Assembly: GCF_032922745.1 (NCBI RefSeq)
Contig: NZ_CP136693.1
Span: 2,914,001 to 2,978,000, forward strand
DNA length: 64,000 nucleotides
Origin: Marinobacter salarius
GTDB taxonomy: Bacteria > Pseudomonadota > Gammaproteobacteria > Pseudomonadales > Oleiphilaceae
Reading direction: 5' to 3'
The number at the start of each line of letters is the position of its first letter. Position 1 is the stretch's first letter. Below are positions 26,241 to 35,747 of the stretch, in pieces. Made by a program: the position numbers and the translations under genes. A model generated the notes under the pieces. It did no database searches, was not told where the DNA came from, and saw only the letters and a program-made list of their open reading frames with translations.

Positions 26241-27182
26241 ATGAGCATCCTTGTAATTGCTGAACATGACAACAGCAGCCTGAAGCAGGCTACCCTGAAC
26301 GTAGTCGCAGCTGCCAAGGCTATTGGCGGCGACATCGACGTGCTGGTTGCCGGTGAGAACTGCGGCGCTGTAGGCGAAGCGGCTGCGAAGGCCGAAGGCG
26401 TTAACAAGGTACTGGTTGCCGACAACGCTGCATACGGTCATTTCCTGGGCGAGAACCTGGGTGAGCTGGTTGCCGAAGTGGGCAAGGGCTACAGCCATAT
26501 CCTGGCCGCTGCCGGCACCACGGGTAAAGACTTCATGCCGCGCGTTGCTGCGCTGCTGGACGTTGCCCAGGTATCTGACATCATGCGTGTGGAGTCCGAA
26601 GACACCTTCGTTCGCCCGATTTACGCTGGTAACGCCATTGCCACGGTGAAATCCGCTGACAGCATCAAGGTTATCACCGTACGCCCGACCGCCTTTGATC
26701 CGGTGGCTGGTGAAGGTGGCTCCGCCGCCGTTGAGCAGCTGGACGTGGTTAAAGACGCTGGCCTGTCCACCTTTGTCGGCGAAGAGCTGGCCAAGTCTGA
26801 CCGTCCGGACCTGGGAAGCGCGGGTATCGTGGTTTCCGGTGGCCGTGGCATGCAGAACGGCGACAACTTCAAGATGCTGGAGCAGGTTGCCGATCTGATG
26901 GGCGCCGCTGTTGGTGCGTCCCGTGCGGCTGTTGACGCAGGCTTCGTGCCCAACGACATGCAGGTCGGCCAGACCGGTAAGATCGTTGCACCGCAGCTGT
27001 ACATCGCGGTTGGTATCTCCGGCGCCATCCAGCACCTGGCCGGTATGTCTGACTCCAAGGTGATCGTTGCGATCAACAAGGACGAAGAAGCGCCGATCTT
27101 CCAGGTGGCGGATTACGGCCTGGTCGCGGATCTGTTTGAAGCGGTTCCGCAGCTTGAAGAAGAGTTGAAGAAAGTCCTATAA
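26241..27182 (+). CDS. etfA: Electron transfer flavoprotein alpha subunit
   Basis: 313 residues. The FAD-binding C-terminal domain has SGGRGMQNGDNFKML, GASRAAVDAGFVPNDMQVGQTGKIVAPQLYIAVGISGAIQHLAGM and VAINKDEEAPIFQVADYGLV. It directly follows etfB with no gap and is terminated by the hairpin at 27198-27225. Together with the divergent oxidoreductase it forms a complete ETF electron path to ubiquinone. Confidence 0.96.
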   Translation: MSILVIAEHDNSSLKQATLNVVAAAKAIGGDIDVLVAGENCGAVGEAAAKAEGVNKVLVADNAAYGHFLGENLGELVAEVGKGYSHILAAAGTTGKDFMPRVAALLDVAQVSDIMRVESEDTFVRPIYAGNAIATVKSADSIKVITVRPTAFDPVAGEGGSAAVEQLDVVKDAGLSTFVGEELAKSDRPDLGSAGIVVSGGRGMQNGDNFKMLEQVADLMGAAVGASRAAVDAGFVPNDMQVGQTGKIVAPQLYIAVGISGAIQHLAGMSDSKVIVAINKDEEAPIFQVADYGLVADLFEAVPQLEEELKKVL

Positions 27183-27197
27183 CTTTCTGACTCTACT

Positions 27198-27225
27198 AAA
27201 AAAGGCACCCTAGGGTGCCTTTTTT
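27198..27225. terminator. Bidirectional terminator after etfA
   Basis: AAAAAAGGCACCC, TA, GGGTGCCTTTTTT: a perfect stem with A and T runs on the two sides. It ends etfBA and the convergent small membrane protein gene. Confidence 0.93.
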
Positions 27226-27688
27226 ATTGCTCGTCTTTCGGCTTTTTTCGTGCCGTCAGCTGTTTTTCCTTCTTACCGAAAAACAGGGTGTCCGCCAGTA
27301 TATGCAACGCCTTGTTGGTGGTGTGCACCGAGCGATAGATCTGGTCACTGGTCTGGTCGTGGGTTTCCCGCGCCCGACGGGCGTTTTCGCGGAACTCCTC
27401 ATTGCTTGAAAAGCGGTCGATCAGGCTGAACGTTGTGGTGGTAATGGCCTTGTGAACCTTCTCTACCGCGCTGGTGCCATTCTTGACGGTTTCCTCCAGC
27501 AAGCGGGCCCGGTTTCGGGTTTCCATCAGGTCCATACGGGTTTTCTGGATATGGCTGTTGGCCGAAATCCGTTGGGAGTGAAGGATACGGAGAGTTCGGG
27601 TGTTGCGGCTGTGTTGTCGGAACGCAACCGCCATAAGCCCCGTTGAGGTCACAATGGCGCTTAAACTGAGCAGTGATACGATGTCCAT
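27224..27688 (-). CDS. Membrane-anchored hypothetical protein
   Basis: 154 residues. A single N-terminal transmembrane helix (residues 3-23) is followed by a mostly helical, polar region with many Arg, Thr and Glu residues and a Lys-rich end (KKEKQLTARKKPKDEQ). It resembles a cytoplasmic coiled-coil domain attached to the inner membrane. It is 8 bp downstream of a second small anchored protein, so the two are probably a pair. I do not recognise either family. Confidence 0.65.
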   Translation of the reverse strand: MDIVSLLSLSAIVTSTGLMAVAFRQHSRNTRTLRILHSQRISANSHIQKTRMDLMETRNRARLLEETVKNGTSAVEKVHKAITTTTFSLIDRFSSNEEFRENARRARETHDQTSDQIYRSVHTTNKALHILADTLFFGKKEKQLTARKKPKDEQ

Positions 27689-27696
27689 GGCGCCTC

Positions 27697-28026
27697 CTAT
27701 CGGTATTCGAGCTTCATTTCCACGTCGATTTCCCGTTCGGCCAGTTCCAGTTCGAGCTCTTTCATGACTTCCTGATACACCAGCCGTTTCACCATCACCG
27801 GAAGACGGTCTGCCAACATGCGGGCTGACTTCGATTCGCGTTTTGCCAGGGCAATCGGATCTTTTACTCGCAGCGTAAGTATCAGCTCCGGTTCCCGTGT
27901 ATTATCAGGGCCATAGCTCTCAGCCATCGCCTTGCCAATGGATCTTTGCTGGAGACGTACCTGCCAGAACAGCCAGGCGCTGAGAGTGGCAAGTATGAGG
28001 CTCAGTACCAGAAGCAGGGTGTTCAA
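27697..28026 (-). CDS. Small membrane-anchored hypothetical protein
   Basis: 109 residues with an N-terminal helix (MNTLLLVLSLILATLSAWLFW) and an acidic, helical C-terminus (QEVMKELELELAEREIDVEMKLEYR) that alternates charged residues as an amphipathic strand or helix. The middle has the strand-like phrase ELILTLRVKDPIALAKRES. First gene of a two-gene unit with the protein at 27224-27688. No function can be assigned. Confidence 0.65.
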   Translation of the reverse strand: MNTLLLVLSLILATLSAWLFWQVRLQQRSIGKAMAESYGPDNTREPELILTLRVKDPIALAKRESKSARMLADRLPVMVKRLVYQEVMKELELELAEREIDVEMKLEYR

Positions 28027-28151
28027 TGGGTTAACCTCCGGGATTCGGGTTTATTGAGTCTGACAGAGTGTGCAGTATCGGTACGATGATTCGATTGGCC
28101 GATGCGACGTTTTGTTGCAACCTCCAGGGAAATAAACGAAAGGATAGTGAC

Positions 28152-28577
28152 ATGATCTGGTTAAAAGCATTTGTCAGTGGCCTTCTTGCCACCCTGATCT
28201 TTCATCAGGGGCTGTTTGCCGTGTTTTATTTCGTGGGAATGGTGCCATCCGCACCCTTTAACATGGCTGCGGTTCCGCCGCTGGGTATTCCCGCTGTTTT
28301 CTCGCTGGCTTTCTTTGGCGGGCTTTGGGGAATCGTGCTCTGGGCGATCCTTGGCCGCTTTGGCGGCTTTAAGTTCTGGTTGGGCAATGTAATAGTAGGC
28401 GCCATCGGGCCGACAGCCGTCGCCATGCTGGTGGTCTTCCCGCTGAAGGGCATCGCTGTCACCGCCCAGACCTGGGTTGGCGGGCTGATACTGAACGGCT
28501 TCTGGGGCCTGGGTGTAGCGCTGTTCCTGGTATTGATGGGTGCAAAAGCGTCGCGGTCGACCGCCACCAATTCATAA
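28152..28577 (+). CDS. Small integral membrane protein
   Basis: 141 residues from the ATG giving MIWLKAFVSGLLATLIFHQG. Four hydrophobic helices cover nearly the whole chain, with a Gly-rich pair GGLWGIVLWAILGRFGG in the middle. An AAAGGATAG site lies upstream. The gene is followed after 27 bp by the saccharopine-dehydrogenase-like gene. Similar small four-helix proteins are annotated only as hypothetical. Confidence 0.75.
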   Translation: MIWLKAFVSGLLATLIFHQGLFAVFYFVGMVPSAPFNMAAVPPLGIPAVFSLAFFGGLWGIVLWAILGRFGGFKFWLGNVIVGAIGPTAVAMLVVFPLKGIAVTAQTWVGGLILNGFWGLGVALFLVLMGAKASRSTATNS

Positions 28578-28604
28578 TTGATCCAAATGGATTAAGGACA
28601 ACGA

Positions 28605-29846
28605 ATGAGCACAAAGACTGACACCACCTACGACATCGTGGTATTCGGTGCCACCAGCTTCGTGGGGCAGATCCTTACCGGTTACCTGTTGGAATCCTAT
28701 GGTATCGGCAAAGACGTTCGCTGGGCCATCGCCGGACGCTCAGAAAGCAAGCTGGCCACCCTCAAACAGGGCCTGGGCCCGTCGGCGTCTGAGCTGCCCG
28801 TCATTGTGGCAGACGCCGCCGATGAAAGCGCCCTGAAAGCCATGTGTGACCAGACACGCGTGGTGATCTCAACCGTTGGTCCCTATGCTCTGTATGGCGA
28901 ACCGCTGGTCAAGATTTGCGCCGAAACCGGTACGGATTATTGCGACCTCACCGGTGAAGTGCAGTGGATCCGCAAGATGGTGGACACCTACGAGGACAAA
29001 GCCAAGGCCTCCGGGGCCCGCATCGTCCATTGTTGTGGCTTTGACTCGATCCCGTCAGACATGGGTGTCTGGTTCCTGCAGGAAAAAGCCGCGGAAACCC
29101 TCGGTGCTCCGTGCCAGGATGTGCGGATGCGGGTCAAAATTGCCAAGGGCGAGTTCTCCGGCGGCACCGTGGCCAGCATGATGAACATCGCCAAGGAAGC
29201 GGCCGCCGACCCGAAACTGCGCAAGGAACTGGCTAATCCGTTCTCGATCTGCCCGCCGGAACACCGTTCCAAAACCCGGCAACCGAGCCAGAAAGGCGCA
29301 GAGTTCGATAACGACTTCGGTGTCTGGCTGGCACCGTTCGTCATGGGGGCCATCAACACCCGGATAGTCCATCGCTCCAACGCCTTGCAGAACGCTCGTT
29401 ATGGCAAGGAATTCACCTACGATGAGGCCATGATGACTGGTCGTGGTGTGAAAGGTCGTCTCGCGGCTTACGGAATTACCGGCGCGCTTGGAGGTTTCTT
29501 CACCGCGTCTGCGTTCAAGCCAACTCGTTGGGTGGTGGAAAAGTTCGTGCCCAAGCCGGGCGAGGGCCCAAGCCCGGAAGCCCAGAAAAATGGCTTTTAC
29601 GATCTGCGCTTTGTGGGCAAGACGACCGACGGCAAGATCATCAAGACCAAGGTCACGGGTGACCGCGACCCCGGTTACGGTTCAACCGGCAAGATGCTGG
29701 GCGAGGCAGGTATGAGCCTGGCGTTTGATGTACCGGCCGAAAAACAGGGTGGCTTCTGGACACCATCGTCGCTTCTCGATGGCAAGCTCTATGAGCGCCT
29801 GACCAGCAAGGCTGGCCTGACCTTCGAAGTACTGGAAACCAGCTGA
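28605..29846 (+). CDS. Saccharopine dehydrogenase-like NADP-binding reductase
   Basis: 413 residues. The N-terminus DIVVFGATSFVGQILTGYLL is a Rossmann motif; it continues with WAIAGRSESKLATL, GPYALYGEPLVKICAETGTDYCDLTGE and CCGFDSIPSDMG. This is the group that includes the mycobacterial trans-acting enoyl reductase and eukaryotic SCCPDH rather than true saccharopine dehydrogenase. A reduction of a lipid-linked substrate is plausible but unproven. It is convergent with cydC, 5 bp apart. Confidence 0.85.
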   Translation: MSTKTDTTYDIVVFGATSFVGQILTGYLLESYGIGKDVRWAIAGRSESKLATLKQGLGPSASELPVIVADAADESALKAMCDQTRVVISTVGPYALYGEPLVKICAETGTDYCDLTGEVQWIRKMVDTYEDKAKASGARIVHCCGFDSIPSDMGVWFLQEKAAETLGAPCQDVRMRVKIAKGEFSGGTVASMMNIAKEAAADPKLRKELANPFSICPPEHRSKTRQPSQKGAEFDNDFGVWLAPFVMGAINTRIVHRSNALQNARYGKEFTYDEAMMTGRGVKGRLAAYGITGALGGFFTASAFKPTRWVVEKFVPKPGEGPSPEAQKNGFYDLRFVGKTTDGKIIKTKVTGDRDPGYGSTGKMLGEAGMSLAFDVPAEKQGGFWTPSSLLDGKLYERLTSKAGLTFEVLETS

Positions 29847-29851
29847 GGCCG

Positions 29852-31471
29852 CTAGGCCAGCCGGATGGTACGGTCGGAGGCGGGTAAGGCCTCCGGCGCG
29901 TGCCCCAGTGACACCACCGTTTTTCCTGCCAACCACTGCCTCATACCCATCGCAATGTTGTTCCGGGTTTCGGCGTCCACTCCAGTGAACGGTTCGTCCA
30001 GAATCAATAGCGGCGCTTTGTTCAACAGAACCCGTGCCAGTGCAATACGCCGGGCTTCACCGCCAGATAACTGGCTACCCATGGAGCCCAGCCAGGTGTT
30101 CAGCTGCGCCGGTTCGTGGACAAACCGGTCTGCCATCGCCACCAGCTCCAAAACCCGCCAGAGGTCGGCATCCGTGGCGTCTGGGCGGCCGATCAGCAGG
30201 TTCGCTTTCAGGGTGTCATCGAACAGTACGGTTTTCTGTGTCAGATAGGCCAGCGGTAACGCGTGAACATGCCCGACTGCCGGCGTCTCAAGGCCTGCGA
30301 TGATATCCGCCAGTGAGGATTTTCCCGCACCGGAGTGGCCAATGATTCCCACCCATTCGCCCTTAGCGACCGCCATATCGAAATGACTGAGCACCGGCGC
30401 ATGGTCGCTGAAACGGATCGTCACACGCTCGAGTTCCAGGGCACAGTCACTGCGATGTGGCTGTTGTTCGTGCGCACCTTGGGAGGGTTCTGGAGCGCAG
30501 TCCCGGTTTAGTGCCGCAGCAGAAGCAAGCGTGCCCCCCAGGCGTGCGAATGCATCCGGCAGCATTGAATAGATCTCCTGTAAACCGAGGAGGGCGATTG
30601 GCAGCAGCACAACCATCGGGCCGGTAACCGTCCCCGCCTGGAACAGCTCCAGCCCCATCCACAGCGCGAGCACCACCGACAGGTTTACCATGACCTGGGA
30701 TAGCCCCAGGTTCCAGCCGGTGCGTGTGTCGGAGCGGGCTTCGTTGCGGGTGATCTGTCCCGCCTGGCGCAGGCACAGGGCGGCATGTTTGCCAATGCGT
30801 CCTGCGGCGGTGAGCTCCCCGAAGCCTTCAATGTGCTCGATGACGTCCGTTCTTACCCGCTCGCGGGCCGCCGTCTGCTGGTAGACCAGATGCCGGGTGC
30901 GCAGGTAAACCAGCAGCGTTGCCACCAAAAATGCCGGTACCAGAACCAGTGCCAGGCCCACGGCCAATTCCCCGCGATACATCAACCACGCGGAGATCAG
31001 CAGTATCGCCGTTACCAGAGCAGCAAGGGCCGTAGGTGCGATCAGGCGCAGATACAGCGTGTCCAGGGCATCCACATCATTGGTCAGGCGGGATAGCCAT
31101 TGCGGGCCGCGTAAACGGGTTCTCCGGTCCCGGCCGGCGGTGGATAAACGCTCGAACAGGGCCACTCGGATATCCGTTAGCAGGCGCAGTACGGTATCGT
31201 GGTTGTAGACCCGCTCGGCATACCGCGCCACCGTTCGCGCCACGGCAAAGAAGCGAATGCCACCGCCAGGTACATACAGGTTGATGGACGCTTGCACACC
31301 GGCTGCAAGCAGAATCCCGGTGAGCGCCGTGGCGGTAATAAACCAGCCCGACAACGCCAGAAGCCCCATACCTGCAAGCAGAGTGGCCAGTATGAGAAGG
31401 CCGCCGGTTACCAGGCGACCGGGGCGACGGAAAATCAATGCCAGCCAGGGGCCAAGCTCACGCATCCGCAA
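29852..31471 (-). CDS. cydC: Thiol reductant ABC exporter subunit CydC
   Basis: 539 residues: six-helix transmembrane domain to about residue 310, then an ATPase with Walker A GHSGAGKSSLA, signature QLSGGEARRIALARVLL and Walker B LLILDEPFTG. CydDC exports glutathione and cysteine to the periplasm and is needed for assembly of cytochrome bd. It overlaps cydD by 14 bp and is the last gene of cydABDC. Confidence 0.93.
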   Translation of the reverse strand: MRMRELGPWLALIFRRPGRLVTGGLLILATLLAGMGLLALSGWFITATALTGILLAAGVQASINLYVPGGGIRFFAVARTVARYAERVYNHDTVLRLLTDIRVALFERLSTAGRDRRTRLRGPQWLSRLTNDVDALDTLYLRLIAPTALAALVTAILLISAWLMYRGELAVGLALVLVPAFLVATLLVYLRTRHLVYQQTAARERVRTDVIEHIEGFGELTAAGRIGKHAALCLRQAGQITRNEARSDTRTGWNLGLSQVMVNLSVVLALWMGLELFQAGTVTGPMVVLLPIALLGLQEIYSMLPDAFARLGGTLASAAALNRDCAPEPSQGAHEQQPHRSDCALELERVTIRFSDHAPVLSHFDMAVAKGEWVGIIGHSGAGKSSLADIIAGLETPAVGHVHALPLAYLTQKTVLFDDTLKANLLIGRPDATDADLWRVLELVAMADRFVHEPAQLNTWLGSMGSQLSGGEARRIALARVLLNKAPLLILDEPFTGVDAETRNNIAMGMRQWLAGKTVVSLGHAPEALPASDRTIRLA

Positions 31472-33131
31472 CGCCTCCTTCCGTCACCAGCAGGGTACGG
31501 TTGGCCAGTGTCAGCAGTGCCTGGTGGTGAGTGGCGAAAACCAGGGTCTTACCGGCCAACGCCAGCTTGTGCAGTGCTTCCAGCACGTATATTTCGCTGT
31601 CGCTGTCCAGCCCCGCCGTGGGCTCATCCAGCAGTATCAGGTCGTAACTGGACACAAACACCCGTGCCAGGCTCAAGCGGCGTGCCTGCCCGCCAGAGAG
31701 CCCCTGGCCCTCTTCGGTGATAGCACTGTAGATTCCGCGTTCCCGGCCTTTTATCAGGCTTTCCAGGCCAACATGATGCAAGGCCGTTTCTATGGCAATG
31801 TCAGTCGCGTCCGGTGTGGTCAGGCGCAGGTTGTCGGCCCAGGTACCATGCACCAGGAAGGGGGACTGCCCCAGCCAGCCAAACGCCTCGTCGCCGGCAC
31901 GGTCTCCAAACACTGAAATACGCCCCCGGTCTGGTCGCATAAAACCGGCCAGCAGATGCAAGAGCGAGGTTTTACCGCCACCAGAAGGCCCGGTGAGGGC
32001 GATGACATCGCCTTTGTTGATCACCAGAGACACGCCGTCCAGAACCGGCCTGGCGGCGGCATCGTAGGCAAGAGCAACATCACGAATGGCCACGATATCG
32101 GGAGATTCCGGCTGGTGACGGGGCTCTGCCTGCGGTTGTGGTTTATCAACACTCTGCAACCGATCGACGATTTCAGAACTGGCACCCATCGCCGCAGCGC
32201 GATCATGATAATGCTGGGACAATAATCGCAATGGCTGGAAGAACTCCGGGGCGAGCAGCAGGATCAACAGCCCGGAAAACAGTGTCAGGTCGCTGGACGG
32301 CCCAAAGGTGATGTACCCCAGCAACCCGAAGCCGATGTAAATGGCCACGACGGCAATGGCCACGGAGGAAAAGAACTCCAGTACCGCCGAAGACAGGAAC
32401 GCGATCTTGAGGGTTTTCATGGTGATGCGGCGGTATTCATCCGAGCGCTTGCGCAGGGTTTCCGCAGCGGGAGCGGTTTGGCCAAACAACTGCAAAGTGG
32501 TCAGCCCCCGAACCTTATCCAGAAACTGGCCGGACAAACGGCCGATGGTCTGGAAATGCTGCTGGTTGAGCTTTTCGGCGCCCATCCCGACCAGTGCCAT
32601 GAACAATGGTATCAATGGGGCGGACAGCAGGAGGAAGATCCCCGCGAGCCAGTCCAGTGAAAACACCACCACCAGGATCATCAGCGGTACCACCACCGCG
32701 AGCATCATCTGGGGCAGGAAACGGGCGAAATACCCATGCAAGGCATCCGTGTGGTCAAGCCATTCCCGCGCCAGGGTGCCGGCGGAGGTCTGGCTCATCG
32801 AAACCGGCCCGCTGGCCTGCCAACACCGGTTGATACTATGGCGAACCTCGCTACGCACCTCACGGCTGCAGCGGGCTGCGTAGCGGGCCTGTAACCCCTG
32901 AGCCACACCGCGGATCAATATGGCGACAATAGTACCGGTGAACAGCAGCGACAGCTCGGCCACCGGTACCTCATCCACAATACCCTGGTGAACAATGCCC
33001 GCCAGGAACGCCATTTGCGCGATGGTCGCGAGGGCCACCACAACGCCAGCCGATACCGTCGCCAGGATCAGCCGCCGGCTGTGGGCGGCAAGTGCCCCCA
33101 GCCAACGTTTTGACTCGGCTTGTTCAGCCAC
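31458..33131 (-). CDS. cydD: Thiol reductant ABC exporter subunit CydD
   Basis: 557 residues. Transmembrane part to about residue 330; ATPase with Walker A GPSGGGKTSLLHLL, signature GLSGGQARRLSLARV and Walker B LILLDEPTAGLD. It forms a heterodimer with CydC. The start follows the cydB stop without a gap. Having cydDC in the same operon as the oxidase genes links maturation and production of the oxidase. Confidence 0.93.
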   Translation of the reverse strand: MAEQAESKRWLGALAAHSRRLILATVSAGVVVALATIAQMAFLAGIVHQGIVDEVPVAELSLLFTGTIVAILIRGVAQGLQARYAARCSREVRSEVRHSINRCWQASGPVSMSQTSAGTLAREWLDHTDALHGYFARFLPQMMLAVVVPLMILVVVFSLDWLAGIFLLLSAPLIPLFMALVGMGAEKLNQQHFQTIGRLSGQFLDKVRGLTTLQLFGQTAPAAETLRKRSDEYRRITMKTLKIAFLSSAVLEFFSSVAIAVVAIYIGFGLLGYITFGPSSDLTLFSGLLILLLAPEFFQPLRLLSQHYHDRAAAMGASSEIVDRLQSVDKPQPQAEPRHQPESPDIVAIRDVALAYDAAARPVLDGVSLVINKGDVIALTGPSGGGKTSLLHLLAGFMRPDRGRISVFGDRAGDEAFGWLGQSPFLVHGTWADNLRLTTPDATDIAIETALHHVGLESLIKGRERGIYSAITEEGQGLSGGQARRLSLARVFVSSYDLILLDEPTAGLDSDSEIYVLEALHKLALAGKTLVFATHHQALLTLANRTLLVTEGGVADA

Positions 33132-34133
33132 CTAGTGGTATCCCTCGCCAGCCCGTACCTTGCCCCGGAACACCCAGTAGGTCCAGGCGGTGTAGACCAG
33201 CACAATGGGAATCACGAACAACAGTCCCAGCAGCAGGAACAACTGGGAACCGTACGCCGAAGAGGCATCCCAGAGCGTGTATTCCGGCGGTACCACATAG
33301 GGCCAGCGGCTGACGATCAAGCCCAGGTAGGTAAAGATGAACAGCCCGACCGTGGCGACAAACGGCATGCCTTCAAACCGGTTCCGAACTGACCGGAAGA
33401 TCTGAAAGGCACAGAGCAGGGCGAGCACGGGCAATATCCAGATAATGCTCAGGTTGGAGAACCAGCGGTTTTTCACCGCTTCATCCACAAACGGCGTCCA
33501 GACGCTGATCATCGCGAACACGACCAACACACCGATCAGCAGCGGAATGGTGATCCGATACGCCCAGTCCTGCAGGCGGCCCTCGGTTTTCATAATCAGC
33601 CAGGTGGAGCCCAGCAACGCGTAGCCGGCCATCAGGCCGAAACCGGTCAGCACCGTGAAGGGGGTCAGCCAATCCAGCGCACCGCCGGTATAGACCCGGT
33701 TGGTAATCTCAAAGCCCTGGATATAAGCGCCTACAACGGCGCCTTGCGCAAACGAGGCCACCGTGGAGCCACCGGCGAAGGCCCAGTTCCATAGGTAGCG
33801 CGAGGTTTTGGCCTTGAAGCGGAACTCAAACGCCACCCCGCGAAAGATCAGACCGGCCAGCAGCAGGAACACACCGATGTACAGTGCCGGCAGAATGGTG
33901 GAGTAGACCAGCGGAAACGCCGCCAACAGACCAGCCCCGCCAAGCACCAGCCAGGTTTCGTTGCCGTCCCAGACCGGTGCTACCGTATTCATCATGGTGT
34001 CCCGGTCTTCTTCTTTCGGTGCGAAGGGGAAGAGAATGCCAATACCCAGGTCAAACCCGTCCATTAGCACGTACATGATAATGCCAAAGCCGATAATGAA
34101 CGCCCAGATCAGGGCCAGATCAAACAGTTCCAT
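33132..34133 (-). CDS. cydB: Cytochrome bd-type ubiquinol oxidase subunit II
   Basis: 333 residues, nine or so hydrophobic segments. Family phrases are IMYVLMDGFDLGIGILFPF, WDGNETWLVLGGAGLLAAFP and YTGGALDWLTPF. The length and sequence character are closer to CioB of the cyanide-insensitive type than to long E. coli CydB. It lies two bases after cydA in the cydABDC operon. Confidence 0.93.
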   Translation of the reverse strand: MELFDLALIWAFIIGFGIIMYVLMDGFDLGIGILFPFAPKEEDRDTMMNTVAPVWDGNETWLVLGGAGLLAAFPLVYSTILPALYIGVFLLLAGLIFRGVAFEFRFKAKTSRYLWNWAFAGGSTVASFAQGAVVGAYIQGFEITNRVYTGGALDWLTPFTVLTGFGLMAGYALLGSTWLIMKTEGRLQDWAYRITIPLLIGVLVVFAMISVWTPFVDEAVKNRWFSNLSIIWILPVLALLCAFQIFRSVRNRFEGMPFVATVGLFIFTYLGLIVSRWPYVVPPEYTLWDASSAYGSQLFLLLGLLFVIPIVLVYTAWTYWVFRGKVRAGEGYH

Positions 34134-34135
34134 AA

Positions 34136-35566
34136 TCAGTGACCTCCCGGGTTCAGTGGCTTGTCATGACCGTTGTCATCAATCTCGAATGGCACATGGG
34201 TGGCCGAGAAGGGGCGTTTCGGCCGTTCTGCTTCATAGCCTTCCTCTGCGTCGTTGTCTTCCATGCCCACATACAGCACCCGCATCAGGTAATAGACGCC
34301 AGAACTGAACACCAAAGCATAGACCACGATGTAGCCAATCAGTGAGAACAGCGCCATACCGCCGGTCAATGACGGCGTGACCGACTCGCTCTGGTTCATC
34401 AGCCCATACACCAGCCACGGTGCGCGGCCAATTTCCGTCACAAACCAGCCGGCCAGTACCGCCACAAAGGGTGTTAGGCTCATAAAGCGCAACCCTTGCA
34501 GGAACCATGGGGTTCGCCAGTATCGGCCACCGACCCGCAATACCAGGCCGGCCAGACCAAAGAGGATCATCAGCATGCCCAGGCCAACCATCACCCGGAA
34601 TGACCAGAACACAATCGCGACCGGCGGCTGCTCGTCCACCGCGACTTCGTTCAGCCCGGGCACTTCGCCGTCCCACTCATGGGTGAGGATCAGACTGGCC
34701 AGGCTGGGAATGGCTACCTCGTACCGGTTGGTCTGGTTTTCCTGATCGGGAATCGCGAACAACAGCAGCGGCACATTGCGTGAGGTTTCCCAGTTGCCTT
34801 CCATGGCGGCCACCTTCATGGGCTGGTGTTCCAGTGTGTTCAGGCCATGGAAATCCCCGATAACCGCCTGGGTGGGGGCAAGAACCAGAATCAGCCACAG
34901 GCTCATGGACAGCGCGCGCCGGTTGGCCTTCACTTCGCGCTTGCGGAGCAGGTACCAGGCACTGACACCTGCCACCACGAAAGAGCCAGTCAGGAACGAC
35001 GCCACTACCATGTGGGCAAAGCGGTAGGGGAAGGACGGATTGAATATCGCCTCGCTCCAGGAGGTGACAAAGAACACCCCATCCCGGAATTCCGTGCCGG
35101 CGGGGGTATGCATCCAACTATTGGCTGACAGGATCCAGAACGACGAAATAAAGGTGCCAGTAGCCACCATCACTGCCGCAAACAGGTGAACTCCGGCAGG
35201 CACCTTGTCGCGCCCGAACAGCAGCACACCCAGGAACGCTGCTTCGAGGAAAAAGGCGGTAACCACTTCATAACTCAGCATCGGCCCCAGGAAGTTGGCG
35301 GACGCCTGGGCAAAGTTGCTCCAGTTGGTGCCGAACTGGAAGGACATCACAATGCCCGACACCACGCCCATGCCAAACACCACCGCGAACACTTTGGTCC
35401 AGAAGGCAGAGAGTTTCACCCAGGAAGGATTGTTGGTTTTAAACGCCAGGCCCTCGAGCACTGCAATGTAGGACGCAAGCCCGATGGTAAACACCGGAAA
35501 GATAGCGTGGAAGGACACCACGAACGCAAACTGGATTCGCGACAGAAGGACGGGATCAAGTTCCAT
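34136..35566 (-). CDS. cydA: Cytochrome bd-type ubiquinol oxidase subunit I (short Q loop, CioA-like)
   Basis: 476 residues from the ATG giving MELDPVLLSRIQFAFVVSFH, with CCGGAGG upstream; the frame extends further but has no good site. Heme-ligand and quinone regions are visible: the His in VSFHAIFP, QFGTNWSNF, SANSWMHTPAGTEF, and WFVTEIGRAPW. At 476 residues it lacks the long Q-loop insert of E. coli CydA, which is typical of CIO-type bd oxidases with high oxygen affinity and resistance to cyanide. A candidate Anr/FNR box lies upstream. Confidence 0.93.
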   Translation of the reverse strand: MELDPVLLSRIQFAFVVSFHAIFPVFTIGLASYIAVLEGLAFKTNNPSWVKLSAFWTKVFAVVFGMGVVSGIVMSFQFGTNWSNFAQASANFLGPMLSYEVVTAFFLEAAFLGVLLFGRDKVPAGVHLFAAVMVATGTFISSFWILSANSWMHTPAGTEFRDGVFFVTSWSEAIFNPSFPYRFAHMVVASFLTGSFVVAGVSAWYLLRKREVKANRRALSMSLWLILVLAPTQAVIGDFHGLNTLEHQPMKVAAMEGNWETSRNVPLLLFAIPDQENQTNRYEVAIPSLASLILTHEWDGEVPGLNEVAVDEQPPVAIVFWSFRVMVGLGMLMILFGLAGLVLRVGGRYWRTPWFLQGLRFMSLTPFVAVLAGWFVTEIGRAPWLVYGLMNQSESVTPSLTGGMALFSLIGYIVVYALVFSSGVYYLMRVLYVGMEDNDAEEGYEAERPKRPFSATHVPFEIDDNGHDKPLNPGGH

Positions 35567-35718
35567 GCGGAACCTCCGGACACTACAGTGAACAGAATAA
35601 ACGAGCTTGGCGCCCGCTTGGCCGCTGCCTTGGCTGGATTGTAGTGTTGTTTTACCGGCAGATAGTAGCCATGCTACCCGTAGCACAGGGAAAACCAAGG
35701 GACAGAATGTCGCACCCC

Positions 35719-35732
35719 TTGATTTAAAACAA
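35719..35732 (-). promoter_or_regulatory. Candidate Anr/FNR box upstream of cydA
   Basis: TTGATTTAAAACAA matches the TTGAT-N4-ATCAA consensus at nine of ten positions. It lies about 155 bp before the cydA start and 15 bp before the divergent methyltransferase, so it could serve either gene. No good -10 is seen at the ideal distance on the cydA side. Confidence 0.45.
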
Positions 35733-35747
35733 GTATAGGAAGGCTCC

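Noticed and set aside
25467..27035. 522-codon minus-strand frame across etfB and etfA
   Set aside because: It is antisense to two clearly conserved ETF genes and shows no known motif; the length comes from GC-biased third positions.
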